This document shows positions 1 to 7,673 of a stretch of DNA of 25,086 nt, one piece after another. A program made the translations under genes and the position numbers. A model generated the notes under the pieces. That model was not told the origin of the DNA and ran no database searches. It was given only the letters and a program-made list of their open reading frames with translations. Positions within the stretch are counted from its first letter, which is position 1, and each line of letters starts with the position of its first letter. The stretch is from positions 1 through 25,086 of the forward strand of contig CAMDOP010000013.1 in assembly GCA_945903675.1 (NCBI GenBank). The letters run 5' to 3'. The stretch comes from Crenothrix polyspora. Its GTDB lineage: Bacteria > Pseudomonadota > Gammaproteobacteria > Methylococcales > Methylomonadaceae.

Positions 1-1
1 G

Positions 2-115
2 GAGAGCCAAGTTGAGGAGGTCATGCAAAAACTCAATCATCGACCTCGAAAAACACTAAACTATAAAACACCTCATGCAGTATTTTTTGGCGATGATAAT
101 CGGCAGGCTGCATGA
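2..115 (+). CDS. C-terminal end of an IS30-family transposase (5' truncated by window edge)
   Basis: The first 114 bases read open in one frame and end at a TGA, giving 37 residues that include LNHRPRKTLNYKTPHAVFF. This matches the conserved C-terminal end of IS30-family DDE transposases, where an N-x-RPRK-x-L-x-Y-x-TP motif follows the catalytic glutamate region. The family cuts and joins IS ends as a DDE recombinase. The rest of the gene lies left of the window, so it is not known whether the copy is intact. Sequence just downstream (around 124-150) is probably the non-coding right end of the element. I am fairly sure of the family but cannot name the element. Confidence 0.8.
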   Translation, partial: ESQVEEVMQKLNHRPRKTLNYKTPHAVFFGDDNRQAA

Positions 116-189
116 ATACTAGAATTGCACTTCAGAGTTGAATTCGCGATTTGATGCATTAGCAGAATATAGCTTTTTAAGCTTTAGAA

Positions 190-206
190 AAACTTTGCAA
201 CAGAAC
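190..206. mobile_element. Possible IS6-family terminal inverted repeat (right end)
   Basis: Read on the minus strand this stretch is GGTTCTGTTGCAAAGTT. It closely resembles the terminal inverted repeat of IS6-family elements (IS26 begins GGCACTGTTGCAAA, IS257/IS431 begins GGTTCTGTTGCAAAG). It sits about 75 bases after the stop of the IS30-type transposase and 23 bases before the end of the nitroreductase gene. No IS6 transposase is visible in the window, so this would be one end only, either of an element extending leftwards or of a remnant into which the IS30 copy inserted. The resemblance is recalled from known ends and has not been searched. Confidence 0.4.
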
Positions 207-228
207 CACTATACTATGTCGTAACTGC

Positions 229-1812
229 CTAAATGCCTAAATGCTCATATCCCGGTAATGTTTCTAGGCGATGATCTTCCAGTGGCTTACCTACTGTAAA
301 ATGATACAGACTTTGCAATTTATCATCCTTGATACCTAAAAGTTCATGAACGCTATCATCAAAGTAACAGCCGATACCAGTACCTCGAACACCTAAAGCC
401 TCTGCTTCCAGATAGAGAACTTGGCCTATTAAACCGCATTCCCAGTACAAACGTCGATAAAGCCATGGCTTTACATCTATGGACTCACTAAATTCTGCAA
501 CCATGCCCAAACTGAAGGCACTGTCGCTAGCAATAGATTGATGACAGGACAACGTTTTGGCAACCTGTTTGTAATCCCCAGAATGTAAATGATAGAGCGG
601 TATTACTTCTGAGACTTTCTGCCAGTCAAAATCTGATAGGGTCGCAGCTTGCAATTTTTCTAGTGCATCAGAATATCTTGGTAAGACGTAGATACCTGGA
701 GACAAGCCTTCAACACTATGGACAAAAATAAAAAGGTGGATTTTGGGTGACCAACGCCACATTTCAAAAGCGGTGGTAGACGGCAATACGGAGGCTAGCA
801 TTCTATAAAAATCTGTTTTCGGCAAAAGTGATGCTGTGGCATTAAATTGTTGTGCACTTCGGCGTTGACGAATGATTTGCGTTACTGATTTTATACACGA
901 TGATTTTATAGCGGATTGCTCAGTGGCTGCTTGGTGCATCGGTTCTATAGTTTTCGGTTTGCTTGCAGCATTTGAAACCTCATTGATTATCGGCCAATGA
1001 TACCTATGATTAGCGCCTAGACAATCGGCTTTACCGAACCACTCCCCAGTTTGTGAGGCTTCCAACAGAGCTTTGGCGACTAATGGCTTGTTGTTGGGCT
1101 GCGTATGAATTCTACAAATAATATCAGGTGATTCATACTCCAGAGTTATAAAATCATCCCGATCAAGACCTAATAATTGATTGATATCATTATCCGACCA
1201 TTCCGCAATCAACTCCACTGACCAGCCCAGTGTTGCTGCAGCATAGTTTAAAGCTCCCAAGGCGTGACCAATATCATGCTGACAATATCGGTAAGCTCTT
1301 TCACCGTATTTCCAAGCTTCTCGCCAATGGATTGAAGACAAGCCAATGAGCAAGCAAGCATCTGGAAAATCATCAGAAAACAGACAGCGCCGCTCAAGAC
1401 TATGATCATGACTGAGATAGTGGTAAACGCCTGATTGAATAAAATCATTGCCAGTACTAATCAAATAGACTTCTGTCGGATGCAAGTTTCCGCTTGAAGG
1501 ATTGCAGCGCAATGCCCAGCGGTTTGAACCGAATTGCTTCCATGCTGACAAGCCGAAGGCTAATTCCAGCAATAAACCCGCATTAACACTATTTAAAGAT
1601 TTTGCCGGTATTACGGCATTATCCAGATCAGAAAATAAGGGTTCGAGTTCGGTTCCTGGTTGGGGTAGTCTGACAATTTCGCAACCAGAAAAACGCCTAA
1701 ATTGATTGGGTTGATCTTCCCAGTCGATTGATTCTGGGCCATTTGCATACCGATTTAATCTATGTTTTGTTCGATGGTGATAGCTTAAAACGGACTCATA
1801 TTTTTCGTTCAT
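229..1812 (-). CDS. Tandem-domain SagB/ThcOx-family nitroreductase-like oxidoreductase
   Basis: A 527-residue protein with two consecutive nitroreductase-fold halves. The first (about residues 70-240) carries RWALRCNPSSGNLHPTE at 98-114 and a later ERAYRYCQHDIGHALGALN segment. These are signatures of the SagB/ThcOx group, FMN enzymes best known for oxidising azolines to azoles in peptide maturation. The second half (about 300-515) starts with an IIRQRRSAQQF motif and ends with GVRGTGIGCYFDD, again typical of the fold. No signal peptide or membrane segment is seen. It lies 97 bases downstream of the interrupted methyltransferase gene on the same strand, probably in one transcript. No leader peptide, cyclodehydratase or transporter is nearby, so the substrate is unknown and an azoline role should not be assumed. 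Confidence 0.85.
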   Translation of the reverse strand: MNEKYESVLSYHHRTKHRLNRYANGPESIDWEDQPNQFRRFSGCEIVRLPQPGTELEPLFSDLDNAVIPAKSLNSVNAGLLLELAFGLSAWKQFGSNRWALRCNPSSGNLHPTEVYLISTGNDFIQSGVYHYLSHDHSLERRCLFSDDFPDACLLIGLSSIHWREAWKYGERAYRYCQHDIGHALGALNYAAATLGWSVELIAEWSDNDINQLLGLDRDDFITLEYESPDIICRIHTQPNNKPLVAKALLEASQTGEWFGKADCLGANHRYHWPIINEVSNAASKPKTIEPMHQAATEQSAIKSSCIKSVTQIIRQRRSAQQFNATASLLPKTDFYRMLASVLPSTTAFEMWRWSPKIHLFIFVHSVEGLSPGIYVLPRYSDALEKLQAATLSDFDWQKVSEVIPLYHLHSGDYKQVAKTLSCHQSIASDSAFSLGMVAEFSESIDVKPWLYRRLYWECGLIGQVLYLEAEALGVRGTGIGCYFDDSVHELLGIKDDKLQSLYHFTVGKPLEDHRLETLPGYEHLGI

Positions 1813-1909
1813 AATGTTTTATGTTATTTTTAATGCCGGATGTTCGAATCACATCTGTTAAAGTAAATTCCTGTAAGTGCAGCCTGGTAACGGCATTTCT
1901 AACGAGGGC

Positions 1910-2545
1910 TTACATAACTTCAAGCGGCTTCATTGCCACTATTGCCAACCAAGGTTGCTCATGAATAGGTTTACCCGCTGGCCGGTAATAATGATTGATC
2001 ACTTTAAATGCTGCGGTCTCCATAAGCTGGTTGCTGAAATCAAACTGCATATAATGACCATATCGTTGTCCATACCAGCCTTCTTGATTACCGCGAGGAT
2101 TGGATAAAAATAAAATACCCCCAGGCCTTAATGCAACATACAATTCTTCAAGCACGCGAGGTAGTTCTTGGCTAGGAACATGAAACAGCGAGGCATTAGC
2201 AAAGATGCCATCATATGCCTGTTTGGATAATTGTAGGCTTAGAAATTTTTGACAAAGAATCGGACAGCCGGTGTAACTTCTAGCCATAGTACAAAAAACT
2301 GCACTGCCATCGAGTCCAACGGGCATATGTCCCAATGATTTGAAATAGTGCACATCTCTTCCAGGCCCGCATCCTAGGTCTAAAATATCCAGTTTCTTAT
2401 CTTGTGGAAACGGCGATAAAAACGCTTCATAGTTTTGAGCTACATCATGGTCTTTTGTACCACTCCAAAATGCTGAAGCATTTTGATTTTAATACTCTAA
2501 GGTTATTGTTTCTATTTCGTCTAACTCTATAGTTTTTTTGCTCAT
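1910..2545 (-). pseudogene. Class I SAM-dependent methyltransferase, interrupted by an in-frame TAA
   Basis: Read from the ATG at 2545, the frame gives 18 residues beginning MSKKTIELDEIE and ending TLEY. A TAA follows at 2489-2491, and the same frame then continues without another stop to 1910, for 212 codons in all. Downstream of the TAA lies NQNASAFWSGTKDHD, then the SAM-binding motif I LDLGCGPGRD, then the motif IV-like region YDGIFANASLFHV and the later LRPGGILFLSNPRG. Homologues commonly have YY before NQNA, so one base change in the second Tyr codon would explain the stop. The first in-frame restart, GTG at 2353, follows motif I and would give a protein without the cofactor loop. The rest of the frame is undamaged, so the lesion looks recent, or it could be a sequencing error. 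Confidence 0.78.
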
Positions 2546-2733
2546 AGCTTTTCTATGTACCTCTGCTGCACACTTATGAAATTATTAACTTCATGTGATG
2601 ATAGGGACGAATGCTCATGATTGAGATAAATAATTGAAGTTTTTTGATAATGATAGGAGGGAAATGAAATATAGTTCATTTTCTCATTGTTACTATATTG
2701 TACCTAATAGACACGGGAGCGTATTTTAGATAC
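2546..2733. other. Non-coding region upstream of the methyltransferase gene
   Basis: This AT-rich stretch separates the methyltransferase start from the tRNA terminator. It should contain the promoter of the minus-strand methyltransferase and nitroreductase unit. A weak Shine-Dalgarno-like AGAGGT lies about 13 bases upstream of the ATG at 2545. I see no convincing -35/-10 pair and no open frame. Confidence 0.4.
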
Positions 2734-2766
2734 AAAAAAAGGACTTGGTGTGCACCTAAGTCCTTT
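2734..2766 (-). terminator. Rho-independent terminator of the tRNA gene
   Basis: A 9-bp perfect stem (AAAGGACTT with AAGTCCTTT), extended by a GGTG/CACC pairing with one bulged T, closes a very short loop. On the minus strand it is followed by seven Ts (A 2734-2740 on the plus strand). It lies just downstream of the minus-strand tRNA, as expected for an intrinsic terminator. The plus-strand side also has a T-rich flank, so it may act in both directions. Confidence 0.85.
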
Positions 2767-2773
2767 ATTTTTA

Positions 2774-2850
2774 TGGTGGCGATAGGTGGATTTGAACCAC
2801 CGACCCCGGGGTTATGAATCCCGTGCTCTAACCAACTGAGCTATATCGCC
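2774..2850 (-). tRNA. tRNA-Met (anticodon CAT), probably elongator
   Basis: The minus strand folds as a full 77-nt cloverleaf. The acceptor stem is GGCGATA with TATCGCC, the D arm is AGCTCAGTTGGTTAGAGC, the anticodon loop is TTCATAA (anticodon CAT), the T arm is GGTGGTTCAAATCCACC, and the 3' CCA is encoded. G2-C71, C3-G70 and A73 agree with elongator methionine identity, and a normal paired acceptor end argues against the initiator. A CAT anticodon is also used by tRNA-Ile2 after lysidine modification, and that cannot be ruled out by eye. The anticodon stem CGGGA/CCCCG has an A-C mismatch at 31-39 next to the loop. The gene lies 54 bases downstream of ychF. Confidence 0.93.
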
Positions 2851-2904
2851 ATATTAACTGGCTTGTGTAAAGACTGGGGATTATAAGTACCCATCAATAT
2901 TTTG

Positions 2905-3996
2905 TCAAACATTGAATCTAAAGTGTACAACATCTCCATCTTTAACGACGTAGTCTTTGCCTTCTAGGCGCCATTTTCCAGCGTCTTTAGCACCTTGTTC
3001 GCCTTTGTAGGTGATGAAGTCTTGATATGAAATAACCTCGGCGCGAATAAAACCTTTTTCAAAATCACTGTGGATGACTCCAGCCGCTTGCGGAGCTGTT
3101 GCGCCAACAGGAATAGTCCAAGCCCTGACTTCTTTGACGCCAGCTGTAAAGTAAGTAGCAAGATTTAAGAGTGTATAGCCGGCTCTGACGACTCTATTTA
3201 GCCCTGGCTCTTCAAGGCCAAGATCATCTAGGAATTCTTGTTTTTCTTCGTCATCCAGTTGAGCTATTTCAGCTTCTATAGCTGCACAAATGGTGACTAC
3301 AGTGGCACCTTCTTTATCTGCAAATGCTTTTACTTTATCGAGCAATGGATTGTTTTCAAAGCCATCGTCCTGCACATTGGCGATATACATAGTTGGCTTA
3401 AGAGTTATTAAACAAAGGTCCTTAAGCAAGGCTTTTTCGTCATCAGTGAGCGACAAATTACGGGCAGGTTCGCCAGCGTCAAGTTGATTGTATACACGCT
3501 CTAGTACTAATTTTTTAGCTAATTCGTCTTTGTTACCCGTTCTGGCAATTTTGGTGGCTTTAAGTAAGGCTTTTTCAACAGAGGCCATATCAGCTAGGGC
3601 TAATTCAGTGTTAATGACTTCAATATCTGAAAGAGGATCAACTTTTCCGGCCACATGCACTACGTTATCATCATCAAAACAACGAACTACATGAGCTATA
3701 GCATCATTTTCACGGATGTTAGCTAAAAATTTATTACCTAAACCTTCACCTTTAGAGGCGCCAGCAACAAGGCCTGCAATATCTACAAATTCAATGGTTG
3801 TGGGTAATACGCGTTCAGGCTTAACTATTTCAGCTAGTTTGTCCATTCTGGGGTCAGGCACAGGTACTACGCCAACATTAGGGTCAATCGTGCAGAATGG
3901 GTAATTTTCAGCAGCAATTTTAGCCTTGGTTAATGCATTAAACAGGGTCGACTTGCCGACATTCGGTAAACCTACGATTCCACAATAAAGTGCCAT
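2905..3996 (-). CDS. ychF: Redox-regulated ATPase/GTPase YchF (OLA1 family)
   Basis: A 363-residue protein of the usual YchF length. The P-loop GLPNVGKST is at 9-17, the DIAGLV switch II region at 72-77, and a non-canonical G4 site (NVQDD, around 206) replaces the NKxD of true GTPases. That change is the family hallmark linked to ATP preference. The C-terminal part (about 280-361) is a TGS domain. YchF binds ribosomes and has been tied to translation and oxidative-stress responses. In many Gammaproteobacteria pth precedes ychF, but here the upstream 320 bases have no gene, so the usual pair is split. The tRNA follows it on the same strand. Confidence 0.97.
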   Translation of the reverse strand: MALYCGIVGLPNVGKSTLFNALTKAKIAAENYPFCTIDPNVGVVPVPDPRMDKLAEIVKPERVLPTTIEFVDIAGLVAGASKGEGLGNKFLANIRENDAIAHVVRCFDDDNVVHVAGKVDPLSDIEVINTELALADMASVEKALLKATKIARTGNKDELAKKLVLERVYNQLDAGEPARNLSLTDDEKALLKDLCLITLKPTMYIANVQDDGFENNPLLDKVKAFADKEGATVVTICAAIEAEIAQLDDEEKQEFLDDLGLEEPGLNRVVRAGYTLLNLATYFTAGVKEVRAWTIPVGATAPQAAGVIHSDFEKGFIRAEVISYQDFITYKGEQGAKDAGKWRLEGKDYVVKDGDVVHFRFNV

Positions 3997-4317
3997 AAAG
4001 ATCTCTTAAGTATTTTTAATTAATTAATAGGTGAGTGCAGCATGATGATGCAAATTCAGTAAGTATACTGTTGCTGCAATGAGTAGAAATATTAGCCTTT
4101 CATGGACATGTCATCGTGTGGTTGACATTAAGAAATAAAAAGTTGACCAGATTGTTTCAACTCTTTGCTTAGTTGAAACAATCTGATTAGACATCATCAT
4201 CTGAGAGAGTATAGGTATTAGTTCTCGTGCGATTGCTAGGTCGACGATTAGCTAAAAATTTACTCTGCAATTAATGGAAGACACTTGTTTGTGACAAGGC
4301 TTTTGTTGGGTTCGATC
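3997..4317. other. Intergenic region between ychF and a small membrane protein gene
   Basis: No open frame with a credible start is seen in these 321 bases. The region holds the ychF promoter zone and a perfect 15-bp inverted repeat, listed separately. The rest is AT-rich, with no recognisable site. Confidence 0.5.
4148..4185 (-). terminator. Perfect 15-bp hairpin, possible terminator of the gene ending at 4318
   Basis: CAGATTGTTTCAACT (4148-4162) and its exact complement AGTTGAAACAATCTG (4171-4185) flank an 8-base loop, CTTTGCTT. On the minus strand the stem is followed after six bases by a TTTTTATTTCTT stretch. This could end transcription of the upstream membrane protein gene before ychF. 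The delayed T tract is not ideal for an intrinsic terminator, so an operator, an mRNA-stabilising hairpin or part of a small RNA remain possible. Confidence 0.45.
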
Positions 4318-4644
4318 TTATGCTTTTACAGATTCGATGATTTCATTAAAGCCTTCAACCTTAGCTTTTCCGGTTGTAATAAGCTCAATGCCATTATCAA
4401 CAATCATTTTGCAAAGATTAGGCGTTTTATAAACTATAAAGCAGAGATAGCCAACTGCAGGTATGGAAATCAATGCGCCAATAAAGCCATGAATACCTAC
4501 TACTCCGAGTAGTTTGATGAGTAAAGCGATTGCATCTAGTGGTAATAAAACCATTGCACCAAAATAAACAATGACTATAAACGTAAACTGTACAAATACA
4601 ACAAATTGAAGAAGTCTTACTAGCGCAACATTAACTTTTTTCAT
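4318..4644 (-). CDS. Uncharacterised small inner-membrane protein
   Basis: A 108-residue protein that I do not recognise. It has a short basic start (MKKVNVALVR), a hydrophobic helix at about 10-33, a second broad hydrophobic stretch at about 38-72 that could hold one or two helices, and a polar amphipathic C-terminal segment of about 35 residues. The topology suggests a two- or three-helix membrane anchor with its tail in the cytoplasm. AGGAT about 11 bases upstream could serve as ribosome binding site for the ATG at 4644. The gene follows the rhomboid protease gene on the same strand after 116 bases. No functional motif is visible, and the call rests on the intact frame, the start context and the membrane profile. 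Confidence 0.65.
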   Translation of the reverse strand: MKKVNVALVRLLQFVVFVQFTFIVIVYFGAMVLLPLDAIALLIKLLGVVGIHGFIGALISIPAVGYLCFIVYKTPNLCKMIVDNGIELITTGKAKVEGFNEIIESVKA

Positions 4645-4760
4645 ATAAACTTTGATCCTGATTGCTTTAATAGGCTTTGATAGTTATTAAGTAGTCATTG
4701 TATGCACTAACTTGTAATCTAGAAGCTGGAATTTTGAACCAAAATTATACCTGAAAGCAC

Positions 4761-5429
4761 TTATGCTAGGTCAAGTTTCTTCTTAGTTAAGAAAAAACGA
4801 TATAAAACTGAGCCTGCTATAAAGCCGCCTATATGCGCCCACCAAGCAACATCGACATGAGTGTTTGTGAAAACAATAGCCGTTGTAGCCTTATATAGCT
4901 GCAATAAAACCCACAAGCCTAAAAAAGTAATAGCAGGAACGGGTATTAATAAGGGCGGAAAAAACACGATAACGCGCTCTAATGGATATAAGAAAAAATA
5001 AGCAGCAAGTACGGCAGCAATAGCTCCAGACGCGCCAATAACTGGAATGGTAAGAGTTGGGTCGAAGTAGCATTGTAATGCAGTCGCAATAGCCCCGCAG
5101 CTTAAATAAAAAATTAAAAAAGGTATTCGCCCCATTCTATCTTCGACATTGTCGGCAAATATCCATAAAAACCATATATTAAAAAGTAAGTGTGTCCACG
5201 TTGCATGTAAGAATAAATTACTAACAAAGGACAAGTAGCCATCAAAAGGTAAACTAGGCACCTGAGTGGTGTATCGTAGCGGTATCATGCCATAGTGATT
5301 GAGTATATCGACAGCGGCTTGATCGGGTATTAAGTTCATAACAATAAAGACGATTATGCAGACGGCCATTATTGTCCATGTTACTAAAGGTTTGGAATAG
5401 CAAGGCGCGGTATCTCTAATCGGTATCAT
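4761..5429 (-). CDS. Rhomboid-family intramembrane serine protease
   Basis: A 222-residue polytopic protein. It has the rhomboid catalytic set: the GASG motif at 132-135 with Ser134 as nucleophile, and AHIGG with His199 as the general base. The conserved HATWTHLLFN segment (75-84) supplies the histidines and asparagine that stabilise the oxyanion. About six membrane helices can be drawn, and the long region around 45-70 fits the L1 loop. The family cleaves transmembrane segments of substrate proteins in the lipid bilayer. This is the length and layout of compact bacterial rhomboids rather than GlpG, which has a longer N-terminal domain. An AGGTAA ribosome binding site lies just upstream of the ATG. 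The CPBP protease gene lies 46 bases upstream on the same strand. The substrate is unknown. Confidence 0.92.
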   Translation of the reverse strand: MIPIRDTAPCYSKPLVTWTIMAVCIIVFIVMNLIPDQAAVDILNHYGMIPLRYTTQVPSLPFDGYLSFVSNLFLHATWTHLLFNIWFLWIFADNVEDRMGRIPFLIFYLSCGAIATALQCYFDPTLTIPVIGASGAIAAVLAAYFFLYPLERVIVFFPPLLIPVPAITFLGLWVLLQLYKATTAIVFTNTHVDVAWWAHIGGFIAGSVLYRFFLTKKKLDLA

Positions 5430-5475
5430 TGGCTTTACCTATGTGTATGTTGAGAAATAGTTTACTCAGGTACAT

Positions 5476-6081
5476 TTAGTTTATGTTAGAACTTTTTAAG
5501 CTTGCACGATACACACGCATTAAAGCGACAAAGGCGAGTAGGTCATAAAAGCTATGGATGATAATAGGCGTTAATAAATTTCTGTCACCAGCATAATCCA
5601 TTGATAAGCCGAGATAAATGCCAACCAAAGCAGCTAAAACTGCATAAAGCGGTGTGACAGCATGAACTAAACCAAATAGTATGTTACTAACTATTAAGCC
5701 TGCGGTTAAGCCCCAAGAATGTTCTAGCCACGGTTGAATTACACCGCGAAAAACCAGTTCTTCAGAGACACCTGCAAGTGCTGCTAATAAAAATAAGTCC
5801 GTCCAGTGATACTGATGTAAGCCGGGACCTAAGGTGTTGAGTAATAGTTTTCTAATATGGCTAACCGATTTAGCTTGTAACTGTTCCATACCTAAAAACA
5901 TTAGAAACAAAGGAATAGTTCCAAGCAGACCGTACGCAAGCGCCGATTCTGTATATACAATATTAGCAAATGGGTTGATATCAGCAATTTGACCAAGCAC
6001 GATGGCTACCAAAATCAAAGCCGCCTCGAAAAAACAGGCTGATTTATAAAAGTCGGTTGCTTTAAATAATGACTTATCCAT
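5476..6081 (-). CDS. CPBP (CAAX/Abi) family intramembrane metalloprotease
   Basis: A 201-residue membrane protein with the three motifs of CPBP (Rce1-like) proteases: EELVFR at 107-112 (EExxxR), FGLVH at 136-140 (FxxxH) and HSFYD at 176-180 (HxxxD-like). The glutamates and histidines form the metal-dependent active site within the membrane. About five or six helices surround them. Bacterial members process peptides or give bacteriocin self-immunity, and many are of unknown role. Here no bacteriocin genes are near. It sits between the SrmB-like helicase gene (24 bases upstream) and the rhomboid gene (46 bases downstream), all minus strand, so co-transcription is likely. No clear Shine-Dalgarno precedes the ATG at 6081. 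Confidence 0.9.
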   Translation of the reverse strand: MDKSLFKATDFYKSACFFEAALILVAIVLGQIADINPFANIVYTESALAYGLLGTIPLFLMFLGMEQLQAKSVSHIRKLLLNTLGPGLHQYHWTDLFLLAALAGVSEELVFRGVIQPWLEHSWGLTAGLIVSNILFGLVHAVTPLYAVLAALVGIYLGLSMDYAGDRNLLTPIIIHSFYDLLAFVALMRVYRASLKSSNIN

Positions 6082-6105
6082 GGCTAGAGTGATTAGTTAA
6101 TGATG

Positions 6106-7458
6106 TTAAGTTTCAGACTCTGGGCCATTAGTTTGATCAGGTGTTAAAGGTATATTTGTCGGTACACGACGTTTGCCAACGTTTTTAGCGTCCCGATGAC
6201 GAACTTTAACTTTCTCAGGAGATACTTTTTTAGGTTCTATTTTAGTCTTGCTGCCAACCGACTTCCCTGAACCTTTCGTTTTTTTAGGGCCTTTATAACT
6301 ACCTTGTAGTTCTTTAATGTTTTTGCGAGTAAATTTCTGCTTTAAAAAGCGTTCAATACCCGACATTAGATTCCATTCAGTATGCTTGACCAGTGTAATG
6401 GCTAAACCCAATTCGTCAACGCGACCAGTACGACCAATTCGATGTACATAATTAATACCGTTTCTAGGTACATCAAAATTAATAACTAAATTAATACCTT
6501 TAATATCCAAACCTCGTGCGGCAAGGTCGGTTGCAATCATAATATTGACCGAGCCATCACGAAACAACTCCATCATGCGGTTTCGATCTTTTTGATCCAT
6601 TTCACCATGCAGTACGCCTACACGCAGCTTTTGTCCGCGTAAGGGGCCTCTTAATGCGTCAGCATTAAGCCTTGTATTGGTAAATACCAAAGCCTTTTCA
6701 TAACTTTCATTAAGTAGCAGCCACGCTAACAGCTTTTGTTTATGGTCACCATCATCTGCAAGTACAATTTGTTGTTCAATGTTACGATGACCGTCTTGCA
6801 AGGTATTTAAAACGATAGTCCCATAGTTTGTTAATACCTTATTGGCCATTTTGATGACGCCAGCATGACTTAAGGTAGCAGAAAACAACAGGGTCTGTTT
6901 CTGGGTGTTACAGGTATTAATGATAGTTAAAACATCTTCACTAAAGCCCATATCCAACATACGGTCAGCTTCATCTAGGATGAGTACATCAAGATTAGTA
7001 AAGTCATGAGCTTCCTGCTCCATCAATTCCAGCATGCGTCCAGGCGTAGCAATAACAATTTCGGTATTTCTACGCAGCATATTTTGTTGCAATCTAAAAT
7101 CATCGCCACCGGTAATAATGCCAACATTTAGCTCAGTAAATTCAATTAACTGCTGGCATTGCAAGAAAATTTGTTGCGCTAATTCACGCGTAGGAGCGAG
7201 AACTAGCACGCGGGTACCATACTTTTTAGTCGGTATTGTCAGTAAATGGTGCAGTGCTGGCAATAAAAACGCTGCGGTTTTACCACTACCCGTTTCGGCA
7301 CTCACTAATAAATCTGTGTATTCTAATGCGGGAGGTATAGCCTGTTGCTGTACGGGGGTAGGGTACAGAAAACCCATTTTGTTAATAGCTTTAAGTAATG
7401 GCTCAGCTAATAAAAGGCTGGAAAAAGAGGGCGAGGTGTCTAGGGTGTTTAGCTGCAT
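6106..7458 (-). CDS. srmB: DEAD-box ATP-dependent RNA helicase, SrmB-like
   Basis: All DEAD-box motifs are present in order: Q motif (GFLYPTPVQQQ), Walker A SAETGSGKT, PTREL, TPGR, DEAD, SAT, LVFTNTR, ATDLAARGLDI and HRIGRTGR. The basic tail contains VKVRHRDAKNVGKRR, very close to the end of Escherichia coli SrmB (about RVKKRHRDTKNIGKRR). SrmB remodels RNA during early 50S ribosomal assembly. I chose the ATG at 7458 because the protein then begins MQLNTLDTS, in register with SrmB. The frame stays open to an ATG at 7491, which would add 11 residues unlike the family. Neither start has a strong Shine-Dalgarno. RhlE is the main alternative, but it lacks this tail. Confidence 0.9.
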   Translation of the reverse strand: MQLNTLDTSPSFSSLLLAEPLLKAINKMGFLYPTPVQQQAIPPALEYTDLLVSAETGSGKTAAFLLPALHHLLTIPTKKYGTRVLVLAPTRELAQQIFLQCQQLIEFTELNVGIITGGDDFRLQQNMLRRNTEIVIATPGRMLELMEQEAHDFTNLDVLILDEADRMLDMGFSEDVLTIINTCNTQKQTLLFSATLSHAGVIKMANKVLTNYGTIVLNTLQDGHRNIEQQIVLADDGDHKQKLLAWLLLNESYEKALVFTNTRLNADALRGPLRGQKLRVGVLHGEMDQKDRNRMMELFRDGSVNIMIATDLAARGLDIKGINLVINFDVPRNGINYVHRIGRTGRVDELGLAITLVKHTEWNLMSGIERFLKQKFTRKNIKELQGSYKGPKKTKGSGKSVGSKTKIEPKKVSPEKVKVRHRDAKNVGKRRVPTNIPLTPDQTNGPESET

Positions 7459-7673
7459 GTATCTTGAGTATTTGCTGCTTTCGCAGAACATAAAAAACGA
7501 ATATTGATGATTAGTATAAGCTTTTTAGGGGTAGTCGCAATGTTTTCAGTTTTAGCATGGCAACTATCGTTCACTATAGAGTGAGTCGCAATTTAGTTTT
7601 TAGTGATTAAACCTTAAATTAATAGACAGACGTTGAGAACAAACTATTCATCTTTTATCTTGCTAAGTTGCAA

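Noticed and set aside
229..1812. Azole-modified peptide (RiPP) cluster
   Set aside because: The SagB-like enzyme lacks a cyclodehydratase, a small precursor gene and an exporter nearby.
5476..6081. Bacteriocin immunity or abortive infection role for the CPBP protein
   Set aside because: The family is often labelled Abi, but no bacteriocin, toxin or phage-defence genes lie around it.
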